This document shows positions 54,227 through 64,000 of a DNA stretch of 64,000 bases, piece after piece. The position numbers and the translations under genes are program-made. The stretch comes from Lycocorax pyrrhopterus obiensis (taxonomy: Eukaryota; Chordata; Aves; Passeriformes; Paradisaeidae). The stretch spans positions 55,566,975 through 55,630,974 of the forward strand of contig JACSVZ010000007.1 of the NCBI GenBank assembly GCA_014706295.1, given 5' to 3'. Under the pieces are notes generated by a model. That model made no database searches. It saw only the letters and a program-made list of their open reading frames with translations, and was not told the origin of the DNA. Positions within the stretch are counted from its first letter, which is position 1. The number at the start of each line of letters is the position of its first letter.

Positions 54227-57200
54227 TCCTTTAGATTGAGGCTGGATTTGTAATACAAACTTGAACTGTCATTCACTACAGAAGAGGAATAAAATGTATT
54301 AGGCCAACTTGGACTGGTCAATTTCTTAATTCTCTCACAGGGTCTCCATGAGATTTTGCTCAGTCACCTGAACTCTGATTATGGTTTCCCTCTGTCAAAT
54401 GGAATTTTTAATTACCCAGGTGCTGTTCTTCAGGTTTTTTGTTAATGACTAGATAATCCAAGCCAAGAATACACTAAAGGTCATTACTCTAATGAGTCAT
54501 GTACCTAAATCAGATCCAGTCAAATTTAGGTTTTACTGCAATATATCACCTAGATTATCAATTCTATAGAAATGTATATTACTTGTGTGCATTCAGTATT
54601 CCCACAGTGGCAAGACTGGAGAAATGTGATAGAGGCTTTAATATTAATTCAAGATTATTGCAGATTAGGTTTCACATATGTTTTGACTATGATTTTATTT
54701 TTCACTATTATTTTAGTTTGCCATATTCCACACATGTTTAAAATGCTAACTAACCTTTTGCAACTGTTAATCTGTAATCATTTCCCTACTACTGAGCCCT
54801 AAAAAGAGATTGCAAAACATGGAAAGAATTATGAAAAGAAGGTAAAGCGTCTGGTTTTTAGGTTTGGGCTGTGACTGACAAGCGGTTCTGTTGTTCATAA
54901 AGGGAAAACATCTGTAAAGTTGTAAGCCATCAGGAATGATAACCTCTGCACTCTCACCCCATGCTGAGCTCCAGCAAATGAGTGCTCCTGTCTCTCTTGC
55001 CAAGTGTAACACAATACATATGTGAGGTTTGTCCCATACGCTGTTTGTCTGGCTTTGAATCTTCAAGTTAGATTGGGAGGATTCTTAAAACAGCAAATAT
55101 GGGATCAAAACAAATTAAAATTAATAAAGTGAGAGAAGTCACTATGTATTTTATGTCTGTTTTGAAAGATTAAAGATTTTTAGATAATGAAACAAAATAC
55201 AGACCGATTTTTACCAGTGCTTTCAGAAAAGATTCCATCTGGGTCTTGAAGAGTTGAATAAAGTCGCCAGCTTCTACTCAAGTTTAAAAAATTTAAAAAA
55301 AAGCTTAAAAAAGTTTTGTCTGGATAGGCAATTAATACCTGCTGTAGCTGTACTGAATGAGACAATAATGCAGGAATTAACAACATGAAATATTACGGGA
55401 TAATGGAATAAGTCAGCCCTCAATCTCACAAGTCATACAAAGCCCTGCAGTTTTGCTCAGATGGCCACATCAACTGCAGCCACAAATGCTTCTCCAGTAC
55501 TTTTCCCCCACAGGCCTGAGGTTTGACAGGAAACACATTCCACAAACCTTTTAATTTAGCTTGGGTCTTTTTAATGAGAAAGGATGTTTTTAAACAGACA
55601 TGTGCCCTGGTTTTCCTTCCCCTTCTAGTGCAGGCATCAGCCAAATAAATATTATCAAAGAATTCAATATCTTGTGATATTTCATCTGAGTATATCCGAA
55701 GTGCTTTACAAACTTTAATTAATCTCCCAGTGAGAACAGCACTGATAGACTAATTTGGCAGCTAAGGAGGGGCAGAGGCAGCGAGCCCCACTGCCTCTCA
55801 CGGCCTCACAAGGAATGAGCAGCAGGGCAGGCAGGAGACAGAAGGAGTTCCCTGCCTGCGTGGCTTTCCTGCTGCATTTTGTCAGGCTGTTGCAATTTAT
55901 GCAAGGCAGCAAAGCCACTGATTTCCTGTTCATGTGGCAGTGGGCACACTGTCTCCTCCCCATTTAGTGAGCCCCACAGCATCCCTGCCGCCACGGCCAA
56001 GGTAAGGGCTGTGAGTGGTTCTGCTGTGCCCATAAGTTCCTGCAAGCTCCAGCCTCTCCATCCGCCTCCCCGGGATGTGGATGTTGGTTCCCAGGTAGAA
56101 CAGAGTTGGACAGAGCCCTTCAGCTTGCAGCAAAGCAGCACGGCACAGCACGGGGCGCCTGAAGCCTGCCTTCTGATGTCTCACTTAAGATTCTTGAGTT
56201 ACTTTATTTCTCTCAGTGTCAAAAATCATCACCAGCCTGCATGTGATCTCTCTGTACCTGAGACTACAAGGGCTTGGGAAGGGTTTTTTTTCTTTCTTTT
56301 CCTTCTTTACAAAAATATGTCAAAGACATAATTTATTACAATGAAACCGTGAACATACAAACCAAAACTGACATCTCCTCACTTCAAATTCCTTTGTGCC
56401 TGGAAGACAGAAGATAAAAAGGCAATTGATATGGGCAAACAAACCCATATTTTATGTCTTTCTCCAGTCTTTCAAGCTGTAATGGGCTGTGGTCTGAAGC
56501 TCAGAGGACTTCAGTCTGATTTATATGCATTTTTTAAGGAAGGCTCAGTGTTTCAGATTTGTGGCAGGACCAGCAGCAAGAAGACCTGTGTTGGGGGGGT
56601 CAGAGCACGACTGTGTGCTGTTCCTCCCTGGGAACACTGAGTGAACTGTGGCTGGGGCAGGAGTTTTGGAGCACTTCAGTATGGAACTGCTCACTGGGAG
56701 TTTTTTGTGATTCGCTGACAAGACAAACACCATGGAAAACAGTGTTGGTCCCAGCATATTTGTTTGGTTTGATTTATTATTAGACTTGCTTCTTTTTCTT
56801 GTGTATTGTTTTGTTTCGATTTGTTTTGTTTTGATGCCTGTAGGTACGTTTTTGCAGAGCCAGCAACCATGGCCTCTGAAGCAACACAAAATGCTGTACC
56901 TACAGGAACAGCCTTCAGCCCCAGGCTCTGCTCCAGCTGGGCTGTGGCTCTCCATGCCATGAACAAAGAGACACCAGGCAGGAGCATCTGAGCAGCATTT
57001 CAGATTTGCCAGTGGAGGACTGTGGAGTTTATTCCCATGTCTAAGCAAGCTCCTGAGGTTTCTGGGGAATCACAGACCACAGGCTGGTAGAACAAGAAAC
57101 ATGATGACAGAATAATGCACAGCACCAGCATTTTTCCGGCTAAATCCTGAATAATAAAGATTATGAAGGGGATACAGAGTCATCTGCTTTCAAGAGTCCT

Positions 57201-57629
57201 TGATACAGAATTTTAATCCAAACTATGGGCATTACACAGACTGAAGTTTTAAAAACTGGTAGATTAAGCTGTCAGGACTCTTGGTTTTCTGTTCTGAAAT
57301 GCAGAGACAGGTGATGCCTGGAAATTGTTGCATAAATACATGCATGTGTGACTGATTTGTCCTGCCACACTGGTGGAGGATGGTGTGCACACCTCAGCAT
57401 GGCCTGCTGGCACTCTGCAGGTGTGGGAGCTCCTGTGAGGTGAGGCTGTGGCATTGTCCTTGACTTGAGCATTTTGATGGCATTGAATCAGAGCCTTTAA
57501 CCATGGCACAGAGTAGGCTGCAACTGTACCCTGAAAACTGGGTCTGGGTGCTACCAATGAGTAATAAATTAGAGTTGTGATGACATCATGGCTCTAATGT
57601 ACTTCATACCCAGTGATGCTGGGGTGGTA
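54227..57629. other. Unique non-coding DNA
   Basis: No gene is recognised. 55740-56170 and 56400-57060 are GC-richer, with overlapping open frames on both strands (up to 167 codons) and no domain. A GTTTT-rich tract lies at about 56800-56835. 55290-55312 is A-rich. Nothing else is identified. Confidence 0.5.
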
Positions 57630-57772
57630 TCACAGGATCTTATAATCACAAAATGTCTTGGTGTGGAAGGAACCATCAAAATCATCTCATTTCAACCACC
57701 CCTCCATGGGCAGGGATGGCACCCGTGAGATCAGATTGCCCAAGGCTCCATCCAGTTTGGCCTCAGATAATA
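57630..57772 (-). repeat. CR1 LINE 3' end remnant, antisense
   Basis: The plus strand reads TATCACAGGATCTTATAATC, then GGTGTGGAAGGAACCATC, AAAATCATCTCATTTCAACC, CATGGGCAGGGATGGCACC, GAGATCAGATTGCCCAAGG and CTCCATCCAGTTTGGCC. This matches the reverse of the CR1 3' UTR (TTGGAAGGGACCTTAAAGATCATCTAGTTCCAACC... ATGGGCAGGGACACC... CAGGTTGCTCAAAGCCCCATCCAGCCTGGCC). It is the same subtype as 10314-10535 but more diverged. Confidence 0.85.
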
Positions 57773-57931
57773 GTCCTGTACCCAGCTCCAGAGAGCCAAG
57801 CTCAGCCTCACTGGGGTCTGGATCCATTGCCCTCACCTTGAGAGGGCTCGATGGCAACAGGAGATTTCGTGCTCCCTCTCAGTCACACATCGTACACGCC
57901 TGTGCCAAACCTGTGCATCTTTTTTTGGATG

Positions 57932-58290
57932 TGTCATGGTTTAGCAGAGTTTGGGTTTCTAGTTAAGGAACAAAAGCAGCACACTACCGAGTACATGGGT
58001 CAGGAAGGAAACATTCTGTGGTATTTCTGCGCTGACAAATAGATGTAAAGAAAAGCAGGCAGCTTTTTTCCTCCTCTGCAGTTGCCACAGGATTGTCCCT
58101 GTTGACAACGTGAGTGACGTTTCTGCCTGTGGAATTCTTGGCAAACGCAGCAGGAAGAAGGGTTGAGCCAGAAGCTGCGTGCAAGACTGTTCTACACCTT
58201 CTCAAGTTGAGCTGGCCATACGTCTTCTCAGGAAATAAAAGCAATTGCCTAGGAAGCAGCAGTATTCACAGTAACATAACATCTGCACAG
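57932..58290 (+). mobile_element. LTR-like block, possible solo LTR of an avian endogenous retrovirus-type element
   Basis: The block opens TGTCATGGTTTAGCAGAG, a start shared by many bird ERVL/ERVK-type LTRs (TGTCATGGTTTAG). A candidate polyadenylation signal AATAAA lies at 58234-58239, inside the last part, as expected for an LTR. The 3' boundary (near 58287-58290, ...CTGCACA) is uncertain and I find no convincing target-site duplication: the 5' flank is GGATG. No internal retroviral coding sequence is seen on either side, so if real it is a solo LTR or a truncated one. Confidence 0.4.
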
Positions 58291-58630
58291 TAACATATGC
58301 AGGCAAAGTGAGACAAACAAAGCAGGATATATAAATATAAGGAGAAATTGTTAATCTTTTGTGTATGTTTAGCAAAAGCTTAGCTGAATACCGTTTCTTG
58401 TTATGAGGAATATAAGTATATGGGGATTTTTTCTTAAGTTTTGAAATTCAGGCCAGATTCTCTGAGAATTTCAGTGAATTCTCAAAGACCATTTTGAGTC
58501 TTAAATGGAAAATTGTAAATCCTCCTGTCCAGACTAAATTCTGAGAGCTGCAGAATTTCAGTCAAGGTATGGTTATGGTGATATTAAGTTTCACTGGATG
58601 TTTTCCAATTCACTGAAATCTGAACAAGTC

Positions 58631-58644
58631 AAAAAAAAAAAAAA
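58631..58644. repeat. Poly-A run (A14)
   Basis: Fourteen A passing into CAAACAAAAAACC. No adjoining retroposon body is recognised. Confidence 0.88.
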
Positions 58645-59633
58645 CAAACAAAAAACCTCCAAACTATCCACATTGACTGTCACCTAAGAGTAACCCTGAA
58701 GAGTGTTTAAGAGTGAAGCTGCAGAATCAATCAGTCTAGAAATTCTTGCTTGACCCTATTTTCTTGAGCATTGCCAAGTCTCAAACCAAGAGGCTTTCCT
58801 ACTGTCAGATATAACAAAACATAGAAAAAATCAACTGATAGAATCAAAGTTAGATCTGGGTTTTTTTCTGTCAATGGTTGACACTCAGCACTGGAAAGTT
58901 CATACATTTATTGCTGTTCTTAGAGAGGTTGCTTCTGACACAAAACTGCAAGTCAGACAAAAAGCTATTTCTGGTTTTAATGAAATTTATAAACAAAATA
59001 GTGGGCAATAGTTGTGCTGCTGTCGCCAGATCAATTATATAACTAAGTAAGTAAGGCAAAAAATATGTAAATAATTGATTTCCTTTTAGCTGATGATTAA
59101 CAAATAGATTTAATTTTGCATTAAGAAAACATTCCTGGGGTGAAAATTATAGCAAAATTGTGAGAATTTCACTTGGGATTTGCCCTGATTCTCAGCTCAA
59201 ATAAAGCTGTGTTTTGATACCTAATGCTTTTGAAATATAGAATTAGTCAAAATGTCTTCCTCAAATTCACAGGTGAATCTACAGTTTATCTGAGAGGTCT
59301 ACAGCATTTTCAAGTGGTTCTATTTACAGTATTTTTCAGCTATAGTTTAGACTGACCAAAGCATAAAATAATAACTCGTCCACAAAATAAAATAAATTAG
59401 AGTGGTTTTATCTGGTCTTGCTGTGTAGTAAATGTAAAATCCCTGAACAGGTTCCTAGGGCAGTTTCTTTAGAGTTCAGGTTTTCATGGGTTTTTACAGA
59501 ATGACATGCTGAAGAGTAACTGGAAGGGAAGAAAATTGACATTTCTTCTTAAATAAAAATAGTTGTAAACAGAGCCTAGGTCTTACTGAGAAGATCAGTA
59601 CTTCATTACAGTAAGCACCATTAATTCTTTTTC

Positions 59634-59649
59634 AAAAAAAAAAAAAAAA
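59634..59649. repeat. Poly-A run (A16)
   Basis: Sixteen A followed by GAAATTG. No adjoining retroposon body is recognised. Confidence 0.88.
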
Positions 59650-60174
59650 GAAATTGTTTGTTAAAATTACAATAGACAAACCAAAAAAAGATTGAAAGGG
59701 AAGTGAGGCAAAATCCCTTCCTAACAAAGCACATCAAGTGCAGAACCTGGAATCCAGCTGAAGCGATTGGATTTTTCAGCACCTTTCAGCCAGGCTGCGT
59801 TGCCTCAGGCTTTTGAGATCTCTGGTTTGTCTCTGCTCAGGACAATTGCTGTGAAATCCTGGAGTGTAAAACAGACTTGCACAAGGGTAGCAATGAGCAC
59901 AACTGTGCCCATTGTTTAAGCTCATAATGGCCATGCTTACTCTTGCTGGATACCTGGGGCTTGTTTACTCTTGGATTGTGTTTGAAGTGGGTTACAGAAT
60001 GCAGCCATTTCCCTTATTTCATCTTGTTTCCATATTTTTTCCCAGTATTTAAACAATAGCCTTCTTTCTTATTTCTATAGTTCACTTTTGAAGGGAAAAC
60101 AGATCAGATGTGAAATTTGATTCTAAGTGAGGTCCTGATTTTTTTTCCTATTTTTCCCTAGGATTGGTGGAGTT

Positions 60175-60278
60175 GTGAGGAAATCAAATTACTTATACAA
60201 GGTCACAAAGTGAGTTCTTCAGGTAGGCCTAGAATGAAGGATTCTCTTGGCTTAAAAGCTGTTTAACTACTCAGCTCT
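60175..60278 (-). repeat. MIR-like ancient repeat fragment, antisense
   Basis: The plus strand reads TGTGAGGAAATCAAATTACTT, then ATACAAGGTCACAAAGTGAG, TTCTTCAGGTAGGCCTAG, AATGAAGGATTCTCTTGG and AAGCTGTTTAACTACTCAG. This follows the reversed MIR core in order (GAGGTTAAGTGACTTGCCCAAGGTCACACAGCTAGT... GGCAGAGCCAGGAATCGAACCCAGGTCTCCTGAC... TGTGCTCTTAACCACTA). The central ACTT...CAAGGTCACA block is the strongest part. It is probably the clearest MIR-type copy in the window. Confidence 0.65.
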
Positions 60279-63200
60279 TGGTAATAGCTTTTTTTTTTTT
60301 GGTCTCCAAATGAACAAAATGCACTTCAGAATTTTCTTACCAATATTTTTTTGCTTTTATTAAAAAATAATCCCTTTCTAAGACATCAAAATGCAAATGG
60401 GAAAAATATCTCCGTAAGTCGCTGCATAGCTTTATTTGTCATTGTTATTTATTACAGTATTTGTGTCAGTTATTCAGGGAGGTTCTGGATAAGCCTGAAG
60501 CCCATTGCTGCATAAGGCATTGAAATTAGCTCTTCTGCCCACCCCTACACAATCTGACTCTCCTTTATTAACTCCCTTCATGAAAAGCGCGAATCACTTT
60601 CTCTCTGCACCTCACATATCCCTGTTTTATGCTTGGGGACCCATTTCCTCCCTGTTTTGTCCACCCAGCCTGCAAGACAACATATTTCCTCCCTGTTTCT
60701 TTTACAGAACCTGCTGTCTCGGCAGAGTCTTTTCGTGCTGCCATAATACAGCAATAATGAGGTTTTTAAAAGTGGAAGTTAACAGAAGGGTAAAGGCATC
60801 AAACACTCTACATTACAGTAGAAAGAGGCCTAAAGGACTGGTCATTATCCCCTGCACTATTTGTAATTAATGCCGGGAAAGAGATGATTCCTCTCCATAA
60901 GATCATCTATGACAGCATGTTTAATTGCATCGATTCAATCTTCTGCTCTCACCATAACTGTCATTCTTCCAAATAACTCTCAAACAGAGGCAGTATCGGG
61001 AAATGCTGGCAGAGCCTTTCCCTGGTCTCCCAGGGGAACAAAATGCTCTCTGCTCTACCCCAGTGGCTCCCCAGCATTCTTGGGGTGTTGCATCCTTCTA
61101 GACATGGAAGCTGTGCAAGTATCCAGAGGTAAGGCCAACTGAAGTGGCCTGCGGTTCATTTCACTTTTAGATTAGGGTGTTTCAGTAGTGGGGGGTGAGC
61201 ACAGCACAGAAGCCATGGACAGCAGTGGCAAGAAGAGGATAGGGGTGACTTCTGTAAGGACCATTTCTGAATTGGAGGCTTGCTTTGGGAAAGCCATCCT
61301 TCTGTTGGGATGCCCATTCAGTGGCAGGGTGTCCAGGGACTAAGCTGAATGGGTAGGACAGGAAAACTTAGGCTGTTCTTTGGCTTTATTCCTCTTCAAT
61401 ATTTCCCCAGCTACTATGTTTTCCTCTTTCTTTTGACACTTGAGTCTTTCCATTACAGGTTCAAGACCACCAGAATCTTTGCTGCTTTCATCCATGAACA
61501 GCACTTACTACACCTCCTGCTCGAGCCAAACACAGACCTGGCTTACTTCTTTCTTTCCCCCAGTCAATTTTTACTCAGTACTGTAGCATTTAGGCCTGCC
61601 TTTTTCTGTTCTTACCCTCTGCTCTTGTCTGTGGTGACCTATCAAAACTCAGCAGCAAAAGGTCTTTGTTATCTCCATTGCTACTTCTTGTTGAATTTTG
61701 AGATATAACGACCTGTTGCCAACTTTTAATACCTCTAATTGCCTATCTTCTCTGCTACAATCCTGGAGTCTTTTAACATTCCACTTCCCCCACAAGGAAA
61801 AATGTATCCTCCTCACAGAAATGTGACCTTCAGCTCCTTTTGTCAATGCTGAAGGGAAGAAATCATTCAGACTGTCAGAAATATTACCAGCCCAATTGCC
61901 ACTAACTTCCCAGTCATGCTCTTTAATAGCTGGAGAGCCTCATTACCTTGCTGCTTTCTTCAGCTTTCTTAGGACAGAGAAATTGGGGTGTTATCCTTAA
62001 TTTCCTTGGGTTTTTTTCATGTGTTCATGTTAGCAATCCTAGTGAACCTTCTTCAGGTCTCCATCTTTTGAGCAGATCTTGGGCCTTAGGACTGGGCTGA
62101 CCATTTGTGCTTCCATCAGTTTCTGCCTCCTCTCAAAGACAACCCTGAATGAGGGGCAAAATTCAGTTTGTATCTGAGATTAAATATACAGGTTAAAAAT
62201 ATAAAGAAAATAATCTCTGCAGCATGGATTTCAACAACTGTATTAATCCAGAGCCAGTTCCATGCTTCAATTTTACTCCAAACTCAGTCTCAAAATTCAC
62301 CTACCCCTTGGAGGTCGATCAAGAGCTTCTGAAGAAACAGGTGTGGAGCCAGAGATCCCTCTTGGTCTCCTTATCAAGCAACAAGAGGAGAAACCAGTCT
62401 TTTTCCAGACCCTTAATGGCACAAATATTCAACATGCAGGACACCACATTATGTATCAAGTGTAATGGCTGCATGTAGGTAACATCAGCAAGGCAAGGTT
62501 CTGCCCACAGGTAGTTCAAGGAGGAGGGCATGGGAAGGAGAATCCTTGTGGCTCCCCAAGCACGTGCCAGGGAAGGGCCACGGAGCAGAGCAGGGCTGCA
62601 CCACTGCCAGTGCCTGGTCCATGTGAGTGATGGTGCTGTTCTGGGTATAAATATGTGGTAAAGCAGGAAGCTGCTGGTGAGCAGAAGGCTACAGTAACAG
62701 CCATGATCTGTTCCAGCTAGTCTTCCACTTTCAAATGCTCTCCATGGCTCTTCAGATGGTAGTGAGATTACCCCCAGCTAAACCTACGTATGGCTTTGGA
62801 GCAGGTGGCAACAGTGGTAGAAACTGAAGGCAAATCCCAGCTTCAGCGTTGTGTCACATCAGGCACAAAACAGAGCTGAAGTATCACAGGAATCTGAAAC
62901 TGGCTGTGGTGATCTTTACAGAACTGCACTCAGATGAAGCATGGCATGAGAACCAGGTCCTTCTCATGAGGCTCATTTCCAGGGAATGGGACTGACTGGA
63001 GTCATTTGGGAATGTTGTCCATTCAGTGACATCGCAGCCTCTGGGATCTCTCTCTCCCTCTTTCTGCAGCACAGCCCGTGCGGCTTTCAGACTCTGCACG
63101 AACTTTCCCCTTCACTCGCTGTAGGGTGCTGGGGGGAGGTTGGTGGCTTAGGGAATAGAGCAGTGTTTGCAGATGTTCTGAAAACCCTTCCAGAGTAAAA

Positions 63201-64000
63201 ATGTCTATCCCATGCTTGCATCGAAGTACAGAAGGTTTGACTTGGCATCCTGCGTGCTCCCTTCCAGGTCTGGCTCCTGTATCCACCAATAGCTGGTGGG
63301 TTTTATGTTATAACTGTTCTGTAGCACCTGCACCGCTCAAATGTGACGAGAACGCAACCAAGGGAAAAGGGGCAGGTACAGGAAATTAAATAAATTAGAA
63401 CCAAACACAGAGAGGGAATCTGAAGAACTCCTCCAAGTATGAATCTAACTGCAAACAAAAAGGGGTAGAAGGAGGTCAGTCACTATAGAGCGTCACAAAA
63501 ATTTATGGATTCTCTTCTGCCTTCAGTGACCAGTAGATCTATGAGTTTTAAGCCACACAGAGGAGTTTCATCCTACATTTGAAGAAGGGGTTATTTGCCC
63601 AGCCTCTGACAAATGAGAATACAACTAGGTGTAAGGCAAGCCATCTGTGAAATCTACGTATCACAGAATATTCAATATTCATTTTAGCCCTCTTTGTTTC
63701 TATCGTCTTTAATGCTTTATTTAATTTGCTTTACATGGTATCCCAGTTTGCTATTTTGAACCTGATGGTTGGGGTCCTCATTTTGCTTCCCTTCATAGCT
63801 TTGACTGTCATTTTAATTCCTTCTGCGGTGTATTTGTGATGCCAACTAATATACTGAAGCCCAAATTGTCCTCTAACATTATTTTGTCAACCTCCTTTCC
63901 AAGTCAAACCCAGCCTTGTTTCTTTGCCTGTCAGCTGATGTCCAGATTGAATTAGAAAGCACTCTCATTCCAGATTTAGAAATATATTTCCTCTACTTAA
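60279..64000. other. Unique non-coding DNA
   Basis: No gene is recognised. A T12 run lies at 60289-60300. 60505-60870 and 61349-61708 are pyrimidine-rich and open for about 120 codons without resemblance to a protein. 62500-63300 is GC-richer. The final 400 bp are AT-rich and show nothing identifiable. Confidence 0.5.

Larger units (their letters stand above)
58291..60174. other. Unique non-coding DNA, AT-rich
   Basis: No gene is recognised. Poly-A runs are at 58631-58644 (A14) and 59634-59649 (A16). A GGCCAGATTCTCTGAG word at 58452 recalls the start of the TCAATGG-type old repeats, but the rest does not follow. Nothing else is identified. Confidence 0.5.

Noticed and set aside
55879..56331. 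150-codon open frame on the plus strand
   Set aside because: It overlaps two minus-strand frames in GC-richer DNA and has no domain or transcript signal.
56545..57048. 167-codon open frame on the minus strand
   Set aside because: It crosses a GTTTT-rich tract, which gives a lysine/asparagine/threonine run, and overlaps open frames on the other strand. This is a composition artefact.
58446..58500. GGCCAGATTCTCTGAG start of a TCAATGG-type old repeat
   Set aside because: The diagnostic TCAATGG and TTTACACC phrases do not follow.
1..64000. CRISPR arrays, IS elements, operons, prophage or other prokaryotic systems
   Set aside because: No spaced identical repeats, transposase frames or gene clusters are present, and the repeat content is clearly that of a vertebrate.

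Overview
This window reads as non-coding nuclear DNA from a sauropsid, most probably a bird. The main evidence is the repeat content. At least twelve fragments of CR1 (chicken repeat 1) non-LTR retrotransposon are recognisable, from fairly well preserved copies to deeply decayed ones. They sit with a thin background of very old amniote repeats (MIR-like core sequences and TCAATGG-type repeats) and one LTR-like block that starts TGTCATGGTTTAG, the opening typical of avian retroviral-type LTRs. There are no Alu-, L1- or B-type elements. CpG is scarce throughout and I see no CpG island. No prokaryotic features (operons, Shine-Dalgarno sites, CRISPR, IS elements) are present.

I recognise no protein-coding gene. 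The longest open frames (about 120-190 codons) resemble no family I know, overlap one another on both strands, and lie in GC-rich or pyrimidine-rich stretches where stops are rare by composition. The only protein-like sequence I can identify is CR1 ORF2: a 3' terminal piece at 53786-54055, a reverse-transcriptase piece on the minus strand at 37510-37640, and decayed ORF2 at 14140-15430, 16690-17115 and 30085-30935. The window is therefore intergenic or intronic; the sequence alone does not say which.

Layout. 1-4.1 kb: unique DNA with a MIR-like fragment (about 1.33-1.48 kb). 4.08-4.6 kb: old CR1, plus strand. 4.6-14 kb: unique DNA with an old amniote repeat (8.92 kb), a perfect hairpin (9.21 kb), a CR1 3' end (10.3 kb) and a MIR-like fragment (11.65 kb). 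14.1-15.4 kb: very decayed CR1 ORF2. 16.4-17.1 kb: small tandem duplications and an antisense old CR1. 17-30 kb: mostly unique, AT-rich, with blocks that look like conserved non-coding sequence and small CR1 ends at 21.55 and 27.65 kb. 30.1-30.9 kb: about 850 bp of ancient CR1. 36.8-37.7 kb: two CR1 copies in the same orientation, the second internally deleted. 37.7-53.8 kb: unique DNA with several microsatellites, old repeats at 41.5, 43.5 and 46.0 kb, and GC-richer stretches. 53.8-54.2 kb: the best preserved CR1 3' end. 57.6-58.3 kb: a CR1 3' end followed by the LTR-like block. 60.2 kb: a MIR-like fragment. The rest, to 64 kb, is unique.

No genes act together here. What can be described is the history of insertion and decay, a set of local tandem and inverted repeats, and some candidate regulatory blocks that need cross-species alignment. 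I did not find a new biological system in this window. All family assignments come from reading the sequence against remembered consensus patterns, so boundaries are approximate (about 10-40 bp).
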